Part shown: one piece after another, positions 44,360 to 53,439 of the stretch | How positions within the stretch are numbered: position 1 is the first letter of the stretch | Layout: every line of letters begins with the position of its first letter | Source of the DNA: Gynuella sp050296195 | GTDB lineage: Bacteria; Pseudomonadota; Gammaproteobacteria; Pseudomonadales; Natronospirillaceae | Assembly: GCF_050296195.1 (NCBI RefSeq) | Contig: NZ_JBNKRB010000043.1 | Reading direction: 5' to 3' (one strand) | DNA: 64,000 bases | The notes under the pieces: model-generated | Told to the model about the DNA's origin: nothing | What the model saw: only the letters and a program-made list of their open reading frames with translations | Database searches by the model: none | Program-made: the position numbers and the translations under genes

Positions 44360-45100
44360 TCAGCTTTTGGGTTCTTTGATATCCAACAACTCAACTTCAA
44401 ATATCAACACGGAATTCGCCGGAATACTTGGTGGAGGATTAGCCCCATACGCCAAGTCTGGCGGAATAACCAATTCCCACTTGTCTCCAACATTCATCAT
44501 TTGCAATGCTTCAGTCCATCCAGGAATAACACCTGAGACAGGAAACTCAACCGGCTCACCACGCTCAACAGAGCTGTCAAATACAGTTCCGTCTACCAGC
44601 GTTCCATGATAATGAGTTTTAACCGTATCATCGGGGCCTGGTTTTTTGCCTTCAGCACCAGACTTGATAACACGATATAACAGACCCGATTCAGTTTTAT
44701 GATAACCTTCTTTCGCAGCTGTATCTGCTAAAAACTTGTCAGCTTCAGCCTTAGCTGCTTCAGCCACTTTAGCTTGCTCAGCTGCCAACTCTTCCTGGAA
44801 AGCCTGTACCGCAGCAGACACTTTGTCTGGATCTACTTTTGGATCAGTACCGGCAATAGCATCTCTTAAACCTGCAACAATAGCATCCACATCTGCCGGA
44901 AAATTAGGGTCACTGGAAACCTGAGTACCAATATTGTAACCCACGCCATAACTGATGATCTGAGGATTAGAAGTATATTCTGCTGCAGCCTGCTCTGCCG
45001 CTGCCACTTGCGGTGACTCAGTAGAAGCTTCTACTTTGTCCTGATTACAAGCAACCAAAAGCAGCGTGGCTGCACTCAAGGTGGCGATTCGTTTAATCAT
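44360..45100 (-). CDS. FKBP-type peptidyl-prolyl isomerase lipoprotein (FkpA/Mip-like)
   Basis: This 246-residue periplasmic foldase has a lipoprotein signal peptide with lipobox LVAC (C18). A helical FKBP_N dimerisation domain spans about residues 45-125 and includes an Ala/Glu-rich stretch. A C-terminal FKBP domain follows, with DDTVKTHYHGTLVDGTVFDS, VIPGWTEALQMM and WELVIPPDLAYG forming the active-site pocket. It catalyses prolyl isomerisation and chaperones envelope proteins. The residue after the lipid cysteine is Asn, so outer-membrane sorting is expected. It is monocistronic. Confidence 0.92.
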   Translation of the reverse strand: MIKRIATLSAATLLLVACNQDKVEASTESPQVAAAEQAAAEYTSNPQIISYGVGYNIGTQVSSDPNFPADVDAIVAGLRDAIAGTDPKVDPDKVSAAVQAFQEELAAEQAKVAEAAKAEADKFLADTAAKEGYHKTESGLLYRVIKSGAEGKKPGPDDTVKTHYHGTLVDGTVFDSSVERGEPVEFPVSGVIPGWTEALQMMNVGDKWELVIPPDLAYGANPPPSIPANSVLIFEVELLDIKEPKS

Positions 45101-45187
45101 TAATTATCCTTCGTTTTCAATTGTTATTAAAAAAAGACGGTTTTTTAACCAGACATTTATAAGCACAACAAATACGTCAACACCTAT

Positions 45188-46651
45188 TCAGTCTTTTCTT
45201 AAAAATGCACCGCCTGCCACGGGTAATTCTTCTTTCTTCCCGGCACCTTTCTGTTTAATCTCATGAGTTTTCTCCCGGACAAATCCATCCACCCATAAAG
45301 GAAGAAAAATCAATAGATCAAACAAAGGAATTCCAAGACGCAGCAATGCAGCAACATACCGCGCCATTAATCTCAACACTGTGATCATTACAACAAAAAA
45401 ATATTCTACCAAACGTCCAGCGATCACTCTGGAGTCACGGATAATTCCCTCAAATGGAATCAATACAACAGTCAGCGCCAACGGCAGAACAAATCCCAAC
45501 AACATTTGAGGGAGCACTGGCAACAACGAATCACCCACCGGCAAATACTCTCCGCCAATCCCCAATATACCTTCAACAGCAGCTTCGCCATTACTCGGCT
45601 CAATTAACATAGAGCTGGACTCAACCGCTGCAAACCCCAGCAACAATGCGATAAACGCCCAGGTTAACCGACGTCTCAATGTTTCAGATAATCGGCCAAA
45701 CCCAGCAAACATATTCGTTACCCGCAACAACTCCAGCAACACCATACTGACAGACAATTGCATGAGAACAAGCGTTATTGCCAAAAACTGAGGGGTATAT
45801 ATAAATGGCGTTGACTCAGTAACTTTTATAACGCCCCCGAAATGCGTCGAAATCAACAATAGATTCAACCCTATACCAGCCAAACCCGACACCATCAAAA
45901 GACAATCCCGAATAAACCTGGATGCAACCGAAGACAGCAATTGTCTGTGAATTTGATCTGTTTGACTGCGTATTTCCTCATAGCTCTGCATATAACGGTC
46001 GATAATGGCAGCATGTTCAACAAGCCCTCTGATTTTACCGCCAATACCGGATACCGAATTATGGAGTCGTCGCCAGTGCGGCATCATAGCATGCAGCAGC
46101 TGATGTTTTCGGGCGATGGCGTCACGGTAATCACCCAGAGACTTCTTTTGCAGACTCACAGCCGACTCGTGAATATCCGTTAATATTTTCAACAACGCAG
46201 GATGCCCTTCCTGAGCCTTCTTCAGTTCGACAATAACAGCCAGCGCCTCAACCCACTCAGGTGAAGGTTCTGGCTCCAATCCACATTTCTGATAATCTTC
46301 TTCTATCAACGAAATTTGACTGGCAATAGCCTTCTGCAATCGCGGATAGCCAGAAAGATCGTTATTCACGATACCGGCAATTCGCTGAAATTCACGCTCA
46401 ATCAGCTGCTCCTGCAACTGCAGAGCTTGATTGAGCAGCACTTCGCGATTGCGAACATTGATTTTATCCAGCCATATCAGAAGCAACTTCGCCATGTGCC
46501 GCAACAACCTTGAAACCCAGCTGGCCAGCGCGAGCAACAATTGATGCACCATCGACCTGGCAAAAAAAAGAAGCACCCAGCAGCAGCAAAATACCAGAGC
46601 CGCCTGTCCCGGATTCGCTGTTGCCCACGCCACAATCACACTTGTCGACAC
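45188..46651 (-). CDS. large multi-pass membrane protein of unknown family
   Basis: This 487-residue protein is not one I recognise. A hydrophobic N-terminus (ALVFCCCWVLLFFARSMV, with an unusual CCC run) is followed by a long cytoplasmic helical part (about 60-240). Then come four or more membrane segments in the second half, including FLAITLVLMQLSVSMVLLELL and QMLLGFVLPLALTVVLIPFEG. The C-terminus is basic. Alternation of coiled coil and membrane segments superficially recalls mechanosensitive channel homologues, but I see no MscS beta-domain motif. The start is GTG with AGAGGA about 9 bases upstream. It borders the DnaA-box region. Confidence 0.55.
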   Translation of the reverse strand: MSTSVIVAWATANPGQAALVFCCCWVLLFFARSMVHQLLLALASWVSRLLRHMAKLLLIWLDKINVRNREVLLNQALQLQEQLIEREFQRIAGIVNNDLSGYPRLQKAIASQISLIEEDYQKCGLEPEPSPEWVEALAVIVELKKAQEGHPALLKILTDIHESAVSLQKKSLGDYRDAIARKHQLLHAMMPHWRRLHNSVSGIGGKIRGLVEHAAIIDRYMQSYEEIRSQTDQIHRQLLSSVASRFIRDCLLMVSGLAGIGLNLLLISTHFGGVIKVTESTPFIYTPQFLAITLVLMQLSVSMVLLELLRVTNMFAGFGRLSETLRRRLTWAFIALLLGFAAVESSSMLIEPSNGEAAVEGILGIGGEYLPVGDSLLPVLPQMLLGFVLPLALTVVLIPFEGIIRDSRVIAGRLVEYFFVVMITVLRLMARYVAALLRLGIPLFDLLIFLPLWVDGFVREKTHEIKQKGAGKKEELPVAGGAFLRKD

Positions 46652-47106
46652 AATTCCATCCTCTTCAAAAACCCGTTTACACCTTTATTTCTAAAGCTCG
46701 ACACACCATCCGTCTGGTTTGAGCGACCAACACCCAATGTGTATTTATCCATGAAGCGATTAAAAGCTACTACCACGATTGCAAAAAGAGTAAAACGATG
46801 AAGAAGTGACCAATTATCGGCGTGGTAACTCTGGACAACCTGGACCGGAGCCAGCATGTTGCACACGTGCGGTATGACGGTCAACGGACAAATCACAAAT
46901 AAGAGCATAAAAATAAACGTGCAACATTATGTGTGATTTTGACAACAGAATACATGGGTGCAAGAGGAAATCTGTCTCAGTTCTGAAGTTTGTGACTGAT
47001 GGGCCGTATTTTCGTCAAAATCCATTGGATGTACTCACCGTCAGCCAGCCACAAATCAATGACAAACAAACTGACTACATTTACAGGCATTCGAGAGCAG
47101 CTCAAG

Positions 47107-47797
47107 TTATGCACAAAAACTGTGGATAACTTTGTTAAGTAAAATGGGAAAAGTTCCTGTAACACAGAGTTCACGGGTGTTTTGCCGATTTGCACAAAAT
47201 AGAACCAGTTCAAATTTTCTTTATTTTTCAACTGCTTATGGCGATCATCACATCGAAAAAAAGTCAAGACAAAATCAATTAATACAACTTGTCACAATTG
47301 AGGATAACTTTTCTCAATACTGGCGCTACTGGAAAAAACACTCCAAATATTTATCCACAAACGACTTAAAATCGGAGTATTTTTGTAAACCCCGCGTCAT
47401 ATCTAGCTTACAGCACTTTATCCACGAATTCTGTGGATAAAACTGTAGATAAGCATTGCGGTAAGCATCAAATTACCCGATATTTGAGGGTATTCGTTAA
47501 ATTGATCATTTTTTAACCAACACAAAAAACTCTTTATTTTTCAATCAGTTATAAATGTCAACATGTTAAAAAGGTTTTTTTTGAGAGAAAAAACCACCTC
47601 TTGACAATTGGCGCTCAAGGATTGTGCATAAGCATCAGCACACATGAGTAAACATATTTCCGCAATTCGCCACCTTTACTAAAAAAGGACAGAAATACGG
47701 CATTTTTCTGAACCTTTGTATGCTCCATGTTATTAACCCTATAAAAACCCAGAGTTTTCCTGCAAAAATTCATTTTTTAATGAGCCTATGTGGATAA
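47107..47797. other. candidate replication origin / DnaA-box cluster
   Basis: The non-coding stretch 46652-47834 is AT-rich. It contains perfect DnaA boxes (TTATCCACA or complement) at 47121-47129, 47351-47359, 47432-47440 and 47789-47797. TTATGCACA boxes lie at 47107-47115 and 47623-47631. One-mismatch boxes are at 47299-47307, 47418-47426 and 47444-47452. Two face each other around GAATTC at 47418-47440. T- and A-rich tracts at 47500-47600 (GATCATTTTTTAA, GGTTTTTTTTGAGAG) could be an unwinding element. Neither dnaA, dnaN, mnmG nor mioC is adjacent, so the assignment rests on box density. The other possibility is a datA-like DnaA sink or a DnaA-regulated promoter. Confidence 0.65.
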
Positions 47798-47834
47798 TCA
47801 GGCACAATATCCTCTATACAATTTAAGGCCTGTC

Positions 47835-48236
47835 ATGTCTCTGCACTTACGTAATCTCAATCTGGAAAAACTCTGGCTCCGTTCTGCCAGATGGCTGTTT
47901 GCTGCAGCAATACTTGTCGTGACGTATTTATCTCTGGCCCCAATCAGTCAACCGGCCGGCAGTAACGACAAAGTCAACCATCTCATTGCATACTTTGGAT
48001 TGGCGTTATTAATAGACGCAGCGTTCCCAAAACGTTCTTTCTGGGGGATTAAGGTATTAAGCTTGGCTACTTTCGGCATTCTCATTGAGGTGGCACAGAG
48101 CTTTTTCCCCTATCGAACCTTTTCTCTGGCTGACTGGGGTGCCGATCTGATCGGGTTACTGCTTTACTACGGATGTACTCCATTACTGAAAAAGACCTTC
48201 GTGCTCAAGGCACGCTGGACCCTGACCAACAACTGA
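47835..48236 (+). CDS. VanZ-like membrane protein
   Basis: This 133-residue protein has four predicted transmembrane helices and the VanZ-family pattern. That includes SNDKVNHLIAYFGLALL (helix 2 with the conserved Asp/His) and GILIEVAQSFFPYRTFSLADWGADLIGLLL (helices 3-4). Function in non-glycopeptide-resistant bacteria is unknown. I chose ATG 47835, with AAGG 8 bases upstream; an in-frame GTG at 47790 lies on a DnaA box. It lies 16 bp before mgsA and probably shares its transcript. Confidence 0.8.
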   Translation: MSLHLRNLNLEKLWLRSARWLFAAAILVVTYLSLAPISQPAGSNDKVNHLIAYFGLALLIDAAFPKRSFWGIKVLSLATFGILIEVAQSFFPYRTFSLADWGADLIGLLLYYGCTPLLKKTFVLKARWTLTNN

Positions 48237-48252
48237 CCGAAGGATTACGACT

Positions 48253-48684
48253 ATGGCTGTAAAAAATGTCGCATTGGTTGCTCATGACCACAAAAAACAA
48301 GAACTGACCGACTGGGCCAAAATAAATATCCGGTATTTTGAAAATATGAATATCTATGCCACCGGCACTACCGGAAAGTTAATGGAGGAGGCTCTGGGCA
48401 AAAAAATCAACCGGCTCCTGAGCGGTCCTTTGGGTGGCGATCAGCAGATTGGCGCTAAGATTGCCGAAGGGGTAATCGATATGCTGATCTTTTTCTGGGA
48501 TCCGCTGGAACCAATGCCTCACGATCCGGATATCAAGGCATTGCTACGTATAGCGGCATTGTGGAATATACCGGTAGCGTGTAATCAGGCATCTGCTGAC
48601 TATATAATCCGTTCACCTCTGATTTCCGAAGCTTATGACAAACCCAGACCGGATTTTTCAAACTATACGACACGCCAAGTATAA
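48253..48684 (+). CDS. mgsA: methylglyoxal synthase
   Basis: This 143-residue enzyme converts dihydroxyacetone phosphate to methylglyoxal and phosphate, a bypass that relieves sugar-phosphate stress. The catalytic residues are visible: D63 in SGPLGGDQQ, H90 and D93 in MPHDPD, and H11. They match E. coli D71, H98, D101 and H19 with an offset of eight. It lies downstream of the vanZ-like gene. A stem GCCTCTATGAT / ATCATAGAGGC at 48694-48724 follows 10 bp after the stop. Confidence 0.95.
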   Translation: MAVKNVALVAHDHKKQELTDWAKINIRYFENMNIYATGTTGKLMEEALGKKINRLLSGPLGGDQQIGAKIAEGVIDMLIFFWDPLEPMPHDPDIKALLRIAALWNIPVACNQASADYIIRSPLISEAYDKPRPDFSNYTTRQV

Positions 48685-48693
48685 AATGACGCT

Positions 48694-48724
48694 GCCTCTA
48701 TGATTACTTGTTGATCATAGAGGC
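48694..48724 (+). terminator. probable terminator after mgsA
   Basis: A perfect 11-bp stem with a 9-base loop lies 10 bp past the mgsA stop. The T-tract (TTTTT) begins 9 bases downstream rather than directly, so termination strength is uncertain. Confidence 0.5.
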
Positions 48725-48761
48725 TCAGATTCTGTTTTTCTCAACAATCATCAAGAAACCT

Positions 48762-49187
48762 ATGACCAGAGTGGATTTTCATATACTCGCCACCCCCAGC
48801 CTCGACGACCGGGTCAATTATTGTTGTCGCCTGGTGGATAAGATCCACAGCCTCGGACACCGGATTCTGATCTGTGTCGACGATGCTCATGAAGCAGGCA
48901 TACTGGATACCCGCCTATGGGATTTTAAACCGGAATCATTTATCCCCCATGGAATTATCGAATCGGATTCAGTACACCCGGTTGAAATCACCTGGCAGGC
49001 CAACCCGCATCACCATAACAATGTGATTGTTAACATGGGTCAAAACATTCCAGAATTCTTCAGTCGCTTTGAACGCTATATTGAAGTGGTCTGTCAACAA
49101 CCGGAAATTCTGACTAACTGCAGGAAGCACTATCGTTTTTTCCAACAAAGAGGGTATCCTCTACACCGTCATGACCTGAGAAAATAA
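48762..49187 (+). CDS. holC: DNA polymerase III chi subunit
   Basis: This 141-residue HolC homologue binds SSB and links it to the clamp loader through psi. The pattern LGHRILICVDDAHEAGILDTRLWDF, then ESFIPHG and PVEITWQ, matches E. coli chi (SGKRVLIACEDEKQAYRLDEALWAR, ESFVPH, PVEIAW). I chose ATG 48762; longer readings have no ribosome site. As in Pseudomonas it is followed by an acidic unknown, but pepA and valS, its usual neighbours, are absent. Confidence 0.88.
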   Translation: MTRVDFHILATPSLDDRVNYCCRLVDKIHSLGHRILICVDDAHEAGILDTRLWDFKPESFIPHGIIESDSVHPVEITWQANPHHHNNVIVNMGQNIPEFFSRFERYIEVVCQQPEILTNCRKHYRFFQQRGYPLHRHDLRK

Positions 49188-49212
49188 TGCCCTGGAGGCC
49201 GGCGGAGCAACA

Positions 49213-49863
49213 ATGTCAAACGATAAGGATACTGGAACAGATAAGCTGCTTCAGGAACTGGAGAACCTGAAGGATACGTTGAGTGAAGAGCAAAATGCGG
49301 ACAAAGATAACTTTATTCCTACGCTGGAAGAAGTTGTCGGGCATGAGAAAACCATTCAACAACGGAAGGAAAACCCCTTCCTGTCCAGTGAAACCTTGGC
49401 TCAATTGATCAGCAAACGTAACGATGCCGAAGCCAAGGCTGCCGAAGAACTGGCCAGGATTATTCGCCAAAACCGAATCACACCCGTGTCAGAGTCAGAG
49501 CATTCGGTAACATCTTCTTTATTCGATCTACCAGACTCTCTGATACAACCAGACAGCCAGTTCGAAGCACACACAGAGTTGTCGGAAGAAGATGAAGAAG
49601 AGTTCATCTTTCCTAAAGAGGAGGTAATCAATGAAGATGCTCAGACCAGCACGCCTGAGCAGCATCAATTGACCGCCGAAGATTTGTTGGATCAATTACA
49701 CCAGGAATTGGGTGATATTATCCAGGAGGCCATTGATAAAGTACTGCCATCTTTCGTGCAGAAAATTGAAATGGAGGTGATGTTGAAGTTGGAAGCCCTG
49801 ATCATGGAGCAGTCCCACCACGACTCCCGTCATTCTGATCAGAGCAACGAACCGGAAGACTAA
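49213..49863 (+). CDS. acidic hypothetical protein downstream of holC
   Basis: This 216-residue very acidic protein is rich in Glu, Asp and Gln and of low complexity in the middle (HTELSEEDEEEFIFPKEEVI). It ends in a helical segment (DLLDQLHQELGDIIQEAIDK, PSFVQKIEMEVMLKLEAL). No known domain is seen. The position after holC parallels a conserved hypothetical gene between holC and valS in Pseudomonas, and a helical C-terminus may be its conserved part. GGAGG of the ribosome site is at 49193. The 3' end overlaps convergent entS by 4 bp. Confidence 0.6.
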   Translation: MSNDKDTGTDKLLQELENLKDTLSEEQNADKDNFIPTLEEVVGHEKTIQQRKENPFLSSETLAQLISKRNDAEAKAAEELARIIRQNRITPVSESEHSVTSSLFDLPDSLIQPDSQFEAHTELSEEDEEEFIFPKEEVINEDAQTSTPEQHQLTAEDLLDQLHQELGDIIQEAIDKVLPSFVQKIEMEVMLKLEALIMEQSHHDSRHSDQSNEPED

Positions 49864-51140
49864 CTATTTGCCGGTAGTTCTTCGGAAACCATGGCAACTT
49901 CCTGCATCGCAGGATCATTCAGACTGGCCCGACGCAGGGATCTGAAGCCGACGGCCATCAGCATTCCAAGCGAGAAAGTCGTCAGGCCAAAGCTCATCAA
50001 CGTCACAAGCGGCGCAAATACCCGCCCTAAAAAGCCAATTCCCAAGGCTCCGGCAGAATCACCAACGACATCCTGAGCCGTCCAGAAACTGTTAATACGT
50101 CCAAGCATATGATCAGGTGTGTGTCCCTGAACCATGGAATACTGCAGCAACGAACCTATCGACCCAAGATACCCTAACAGCACAAGAGCGATCAGCATCA
50201 ACAGTAAGTAACCGATCGTGCTCATCAACATAACCGTCAGGAACATCAGTAATGCAGTAGTTAGCATGATCACACCAGGACGGGAGGCGTCCCTTACCCA
50301 GCCACTGGTCAGCGCTCCGATAGTCGCTCCCAACGGGACCGCTGAATACATCAACCCTACTTCAAACGGCCCTCCCCCGAATGCCACCATCGCCAGGGCC
50401 GGAAACAAAACCCGTATCGAACTAACCAATGCCTCTACGGTCCCCAATGCCACGACCGAACCAACGATACGATGAGTCAGAACAAACTGAAATCCCCCGA
50501 TCAGTGAACGTATAGGATGTTCCGGCTGCTCTGGAACATCAGGTTTCATCGATGGCAAACGCACGAGAGACAAAAGCGTGGCCAGTGTTCCTATGGCCGC
50601 CAGGGTATAATTCCAACTGACTCCAACTGCGACAATCACCACTCCGGCGATAGCAGGTGACAAAACCGATCCAATCCGAACAATCAGCATACTCAGGGCA
50701 CCTGCGGCAGGAATATTTTCGCGCCCAACCAAATGAGGCAACGAAGCCAGCAGCGCAGTCATACCGATGGCACTGAAAAAACCATCCCACAAGGCAACAA
50801 CATAAACCGCTAACACAGAAGGTTCGTGATAGAAGCTATTAACTGCCAGCCCAACAAATCCGATACCGCAAATAAAGCGCGAAAACAAAATCAGCTTGCG
50901 ACGATCCCAGCGATCCGCCAACACTCCGCCCAGCATTAACCCCACAAACATACCAATACCATCAAGCGCGACTGCCACCCCCACCTGCAACGTCGATCCT
51001 GTCAACGCATGAATCTGCACGGGTACTGCAACATTCAACATGCCAATGCCAAGAACGGACATCAAACGGGCAATGAAAATGGCACGAAATCCTGGATTGG
51101 TTTTCAGCAAACTGAAGTTGAGAAAAATTGATTTAGCCAT
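49860..51140 (-). CDS. entS: EntS-like siderophore exporter (MFS)
   Basis: This 426-residue major facilitator transporter has about twelve helices and resembles E. coli EntS, the enterobactin exporter. LNFSLLKTNPGFRAIFIARL, VAVPVQIHALTGSTLQVGV, GGVLADRWDRRK and HMLGRINSFWTAQDVVGDS are close to EntS. It is transcribed away from fepD with a 239-bp spacer, the same arrangement as entS / fepDGC in E. coli. No siderophore biosynthesis gene is in the window, so the exported compound is unknown. Confidence 0.85.
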   Translation of the reverse strand: MAKSIFLNFSLLKTNPGFRAIFIARLMSVLGIGMLNVAVPVQIHALTGSTLQVGVAVALDGIGMFVGLMLGGVLADRWDRRKLILFSRFICGIGFVGLAVNSFYHEPSVLAVYVVALWDGFFSAIGMTALLASLPHLVGRENIPAAGALSMLIVRIGSVLSPAIAGVVIVAVGVSWNYTLAAIGTLATLLSLVRLPSMKPDVPEQPEHPIRSLIGGFQFVLTHRIVGSVVALGTVEALVSSIRVLFPALAMVAFGGGPFEVGLMYSAVPLGATIGALTSGWVRDASRPGVIMLTTALLMFLTVMLMSTIGYLLLMLIALVLLGYLGSIGSLLQYSMVQGHTPDHMLGRINSFWTAQDVVGDSAGALGIGFLGRVFAPLVTLMSFGLTTFSLGMLMAVGFRSLRRASLNDPAMQEVAMVSEELPANS

Positions 51141-51345
51141 AGTAATCCGCGTAAAAATTGGAACTAAAAAACATCAGAAACAAACCATACACTATTATCA
51201 GGTAACGCTTTTGCCGGACGCACAAGCCTCTGAATAACAGCCCGGACGCCAATAAACTCCATTCAAAAAATCACCCTTTCAATAATGAGGTCAACTTTTA
51301 TTGATGCATGAGCTGGACTGGCATGCTACCATCTACAAATACAAA

Positions 51346-51360
51346 TGATAATCAATATTA
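51346..51360. promoter_or_regulatory. Fur-box-like operator
   Basis: TGATAATCAATATTA matches 13 of 15 positions of the Fur core TGATAAT-C-ATTATCA. It lies 20 bp before the fepD start and could repress it with Fe2+. The wider AT-rich block continues to 51370. Confidence 0.65.
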
Positions 51361-51379
51361 TTATTATTTAGAGCCAACT

Positions 51380-52432
51380 ATGTCGTTGTTGTTCATACCC
51401 TCACCCGATTCCAGTCACTCGCTGACTCTTAAAGCCAGGCAAAAATACTGTTTGCGCTGGCTGGGACTCAGTTCAATACTGTTAATGCTGGCCTGCATAT
51501 TAAGCTTGTTGATCGGGTCAAAAGCGATTCCTTTAAAAGTTGTGATGGATAGCCTGCTAAACGGAAACACCCACGCTGACAGCATTATTATTCTCCAGGG
51601 CAGAATCCCCAGAACGTTGCTGGGGTTACTGGCCGGCGCAGGCTTGGGAACCGCGGGAGCGATAATTCAGGCCGTTACCCGAAACCCTCTGGCAGACCCG
51701 GGGATTTTCGGCGTCAACGCGGGTGCAGGCTTTGCAGTGGTGGTCGGAATCGCATTTTTCAGTGCCGTCAGCATTGAAGACTACATCTGGTTTGCTTTTC
51801 TCGGTGCATGCATTACCACCATCATAGTGTTTCTAATTGGCACTCTTGCCGCAGGCAAATCCAGTCCAATCAAATTAACTCTGGCAGGCATTGCGATTGG
51901 TGCTGTACTAAGCGGTATTGCATCAGGTATCACTCTGCTCAGCCCCGAGGTATTTGACCGCACCCGTTTTTGGGAAGCTGGTACTTTGGACGTTAGAAAC
52001 ATCGATATGCCAACAGCCATTGCTCCCTTCATTATCATCGGCTGCATTATCGCATTATGGTTATCACGCTCACTCAATGCATTGAGCATGGGCGAGGATC
52101 TTGCCGCCTCACTGGGTTCACAGATCATCGGCATTCAATTCTGGGGATTGGTGAGCATTACACTGCTCTGTGGAGGTGCTACTGCCGCTGCCGGGCCCAT
52201 CGCATTTATTGGTCTGATGGTTCCCCATGTCGCCCGTTGGATCGTCGGCCCCGATCAGCGCTGGATCATTCCATTGAGCATGGTGATGGCACCGACATTA
52301 TTACTGTCATCAGATATTCTCGGCCGGATCATAGTGACCGGAGAACTGCGTGTTTCCATCGTCACAGCCTTTATCGGCGCCGCCGTACTGATCGTGCTGG
52401 TACGATCCAAAAAATCCCTGAGCATGTTATGA
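51380..52432 (+). CDS. fepD: ferric-siderophore ABC permease FepD-like
   Basis: This 350-residue FecCD-family permease has about ten transmembrane helices. Family segments are ILQGRIPRTLLGLLAGAGLGTAGAIIQAVTRNPLADPG near the N-terminus, and GGATAAAGPIAFIGLMVPHVARW with the coupling-helix region GLxxPH later. It forms a heterodimer with the next gene product to import iron-siderophore complexes. I chose ATG 51380; a longer frame from 51308 would run over the Fur box. It overlaps fepG by 4 bp (ATGA). No binding protein (fepB) or TonB receptor gene is present. Confidence 0.88.
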   Translation: MSLLFIPSPDSSHSLTLKARQKYCLRWLGLSSILLMLACILSLLIGSKAIPLKVVMDSLLNGNTHADSIIILQGRIPRTLLGLLAGAGLGTAGAIIQAVTRNPLADPGIFGVNAGAGFAVVVGIAFFSAVSIEDYIWFAFLGACITTIIVFLIGTLAAGKSSPIKLTLAGIAIGAVLSGIASGITLLSPEVFDRTRFWEAGTLDVRNIDMPTAIAPFIIIGCIIALWLSRSLNALSMGEDLAASLGSQIIGIQFWGLVSITLLCGGATAAAGPIAFIGLMVPHVARWIVGPDQRWIIPLSMVMAPTLLLSSDILGRIIVTGELRVSIVTAFIGAAVLIVLVRSKKSLSML

Positions 52433-53439
52433 ATCCAGCCAAGACCGTGCATCACAAACCCAATCAGTATCGCCTTGGTCTGACCGGATTGATCATGGTT
52501 TGCAGTACACTCTCCGTTGTCGCACTGTCCAACGGGCAGCTCACTCTGTCTGCTTCACAATTGCTGCACGCACTTACGGGCAATGGGCCGGACTACCTGG
52601 TAACCGTGGTAACACAATGGCGTCTGCCGAGAATATTTATGGCGATGGTCCTGGGAGCGGGACTGGGTATCAGCGGTACTATTTTTCAATCATTGATACG
52701 CAACCCTTTAGGCAGCCCTGACGTCATTGGTTTTAACACCGGCTCATATACTGGCGTGATCGTTACTATTATTTTATTTGGCGGGCATTATTTTCACCTG
52801 GCTGCCGGTGCTTTGATTGGCGGTATCGGTTCTGCGGCACTGGTCTATCTGTTGGCTTACCGCCAGGGAGTACAGGGGTTTCGGTTGATCATTGTCGGCA
52901 TTGCCATCAGCGCTATGCTGACGGCACTGAATACCTGGATGCTGATTTCCGCCAGCCTGGAATCCGCCATGTCCGCTGCGCTCTGGGGAGCCGGCTCGTT
53001 AAATGGCATTACCTGGAATAAAGGTATTCCGGCAGCGCTGGTTATTCTTGTCACGATATCTTTTGCCACCACCCTGACCACCCGGATGCGCCTGCTGGAA
53101 ATGGGTGACGATGCTGCCAATGCTCTGGGAGTGGCGGCAGAAAGAACCCGGCTCTGGTTGATGCTGGCAGGCGTTGCCTTGACGGCTGCAGTCACCGCTG
53201 CAGCAGGCCCTGTTTCATTTATTGCATTGGCAGCTCCCCAACTGGCCAAACGCCTCACCGGCAGTCACAGCGTGACATTTCCAGCGGCTGGATTGATGGG
53301 AGCAACCTTGCTGTTAACTGCTGATTTTTTATCCCAGACGTTGTTTGCCCCTAACCAACTGCCCGTCGGAGTCGTAACCGTGAGTATCGGGGGAATATAT
53401 TTAGTCTGGCTATTGCTAAGGGAATCAAAATCATCATGA
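52429..53439 (+). CDS. fepG: ferric-siderophore ABC permease FepG-like
   Basis: This 336-residue second FecCD permease has VVTQWRLPRIFMAMVLGAG, GISGTIFQSLIRNPLGSPDVIG, and AAAGPVSFIALAAPQLAKRL as family signatures. The start is the ATGA overlap with fepD. Reading upstream of it in the same frame gives only unrelated residues. It overlaps fepC at the 3' end by 4 bp. Together with FepD it should form the membrane core of a Fe-siderophore importer. Confidence 0.88.
   Translation: MNPAKTVHHKPNQYRLGLTGLIMVCSTLSVVALSNGQLTLSASQLLHALTGNGPDYLVTVVTQWRLPRIFMAMVLGAGLGISGTIFQSLIRNPLGSPDVIGFNTGSYTGVIVTIILFGGHYFHLAAGALIGGIGSAALVYLLAYRQGVQGFRLIIVGIAISAMLTALNTWMLISASLESAMSAALWGAGSLNGITWNKGIPAALVILVTISFATTLTTRMRLLEMGDDAANALGVAAERTRLWLMLAGVALTAAVTAAAGPVSFIALAAPQLAKRLTGSHSVTFPAAGLMGATLLLTADFLSQTLFAPNQLPVGVVTVSIGGIYLVWLLLRESKSS

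Noticed and set aside
46636..46908. 90-codon minus-strand open frame between the unknown membrane protein and the DnaA region
   Set aside because: Its end overlaps the better-supported GTG start of the 487-residue gene, it has no ribosome site, and the composition does not resemble a conserved protein.
47132..47440. 102-codon plus-strand open frame inside the DnaA-box region
   Set aside because: AT-rich and Lys/Phe/Ser-heavy, crosses several DnaA boxes, no ribosome site or domain; best read as non-coding.
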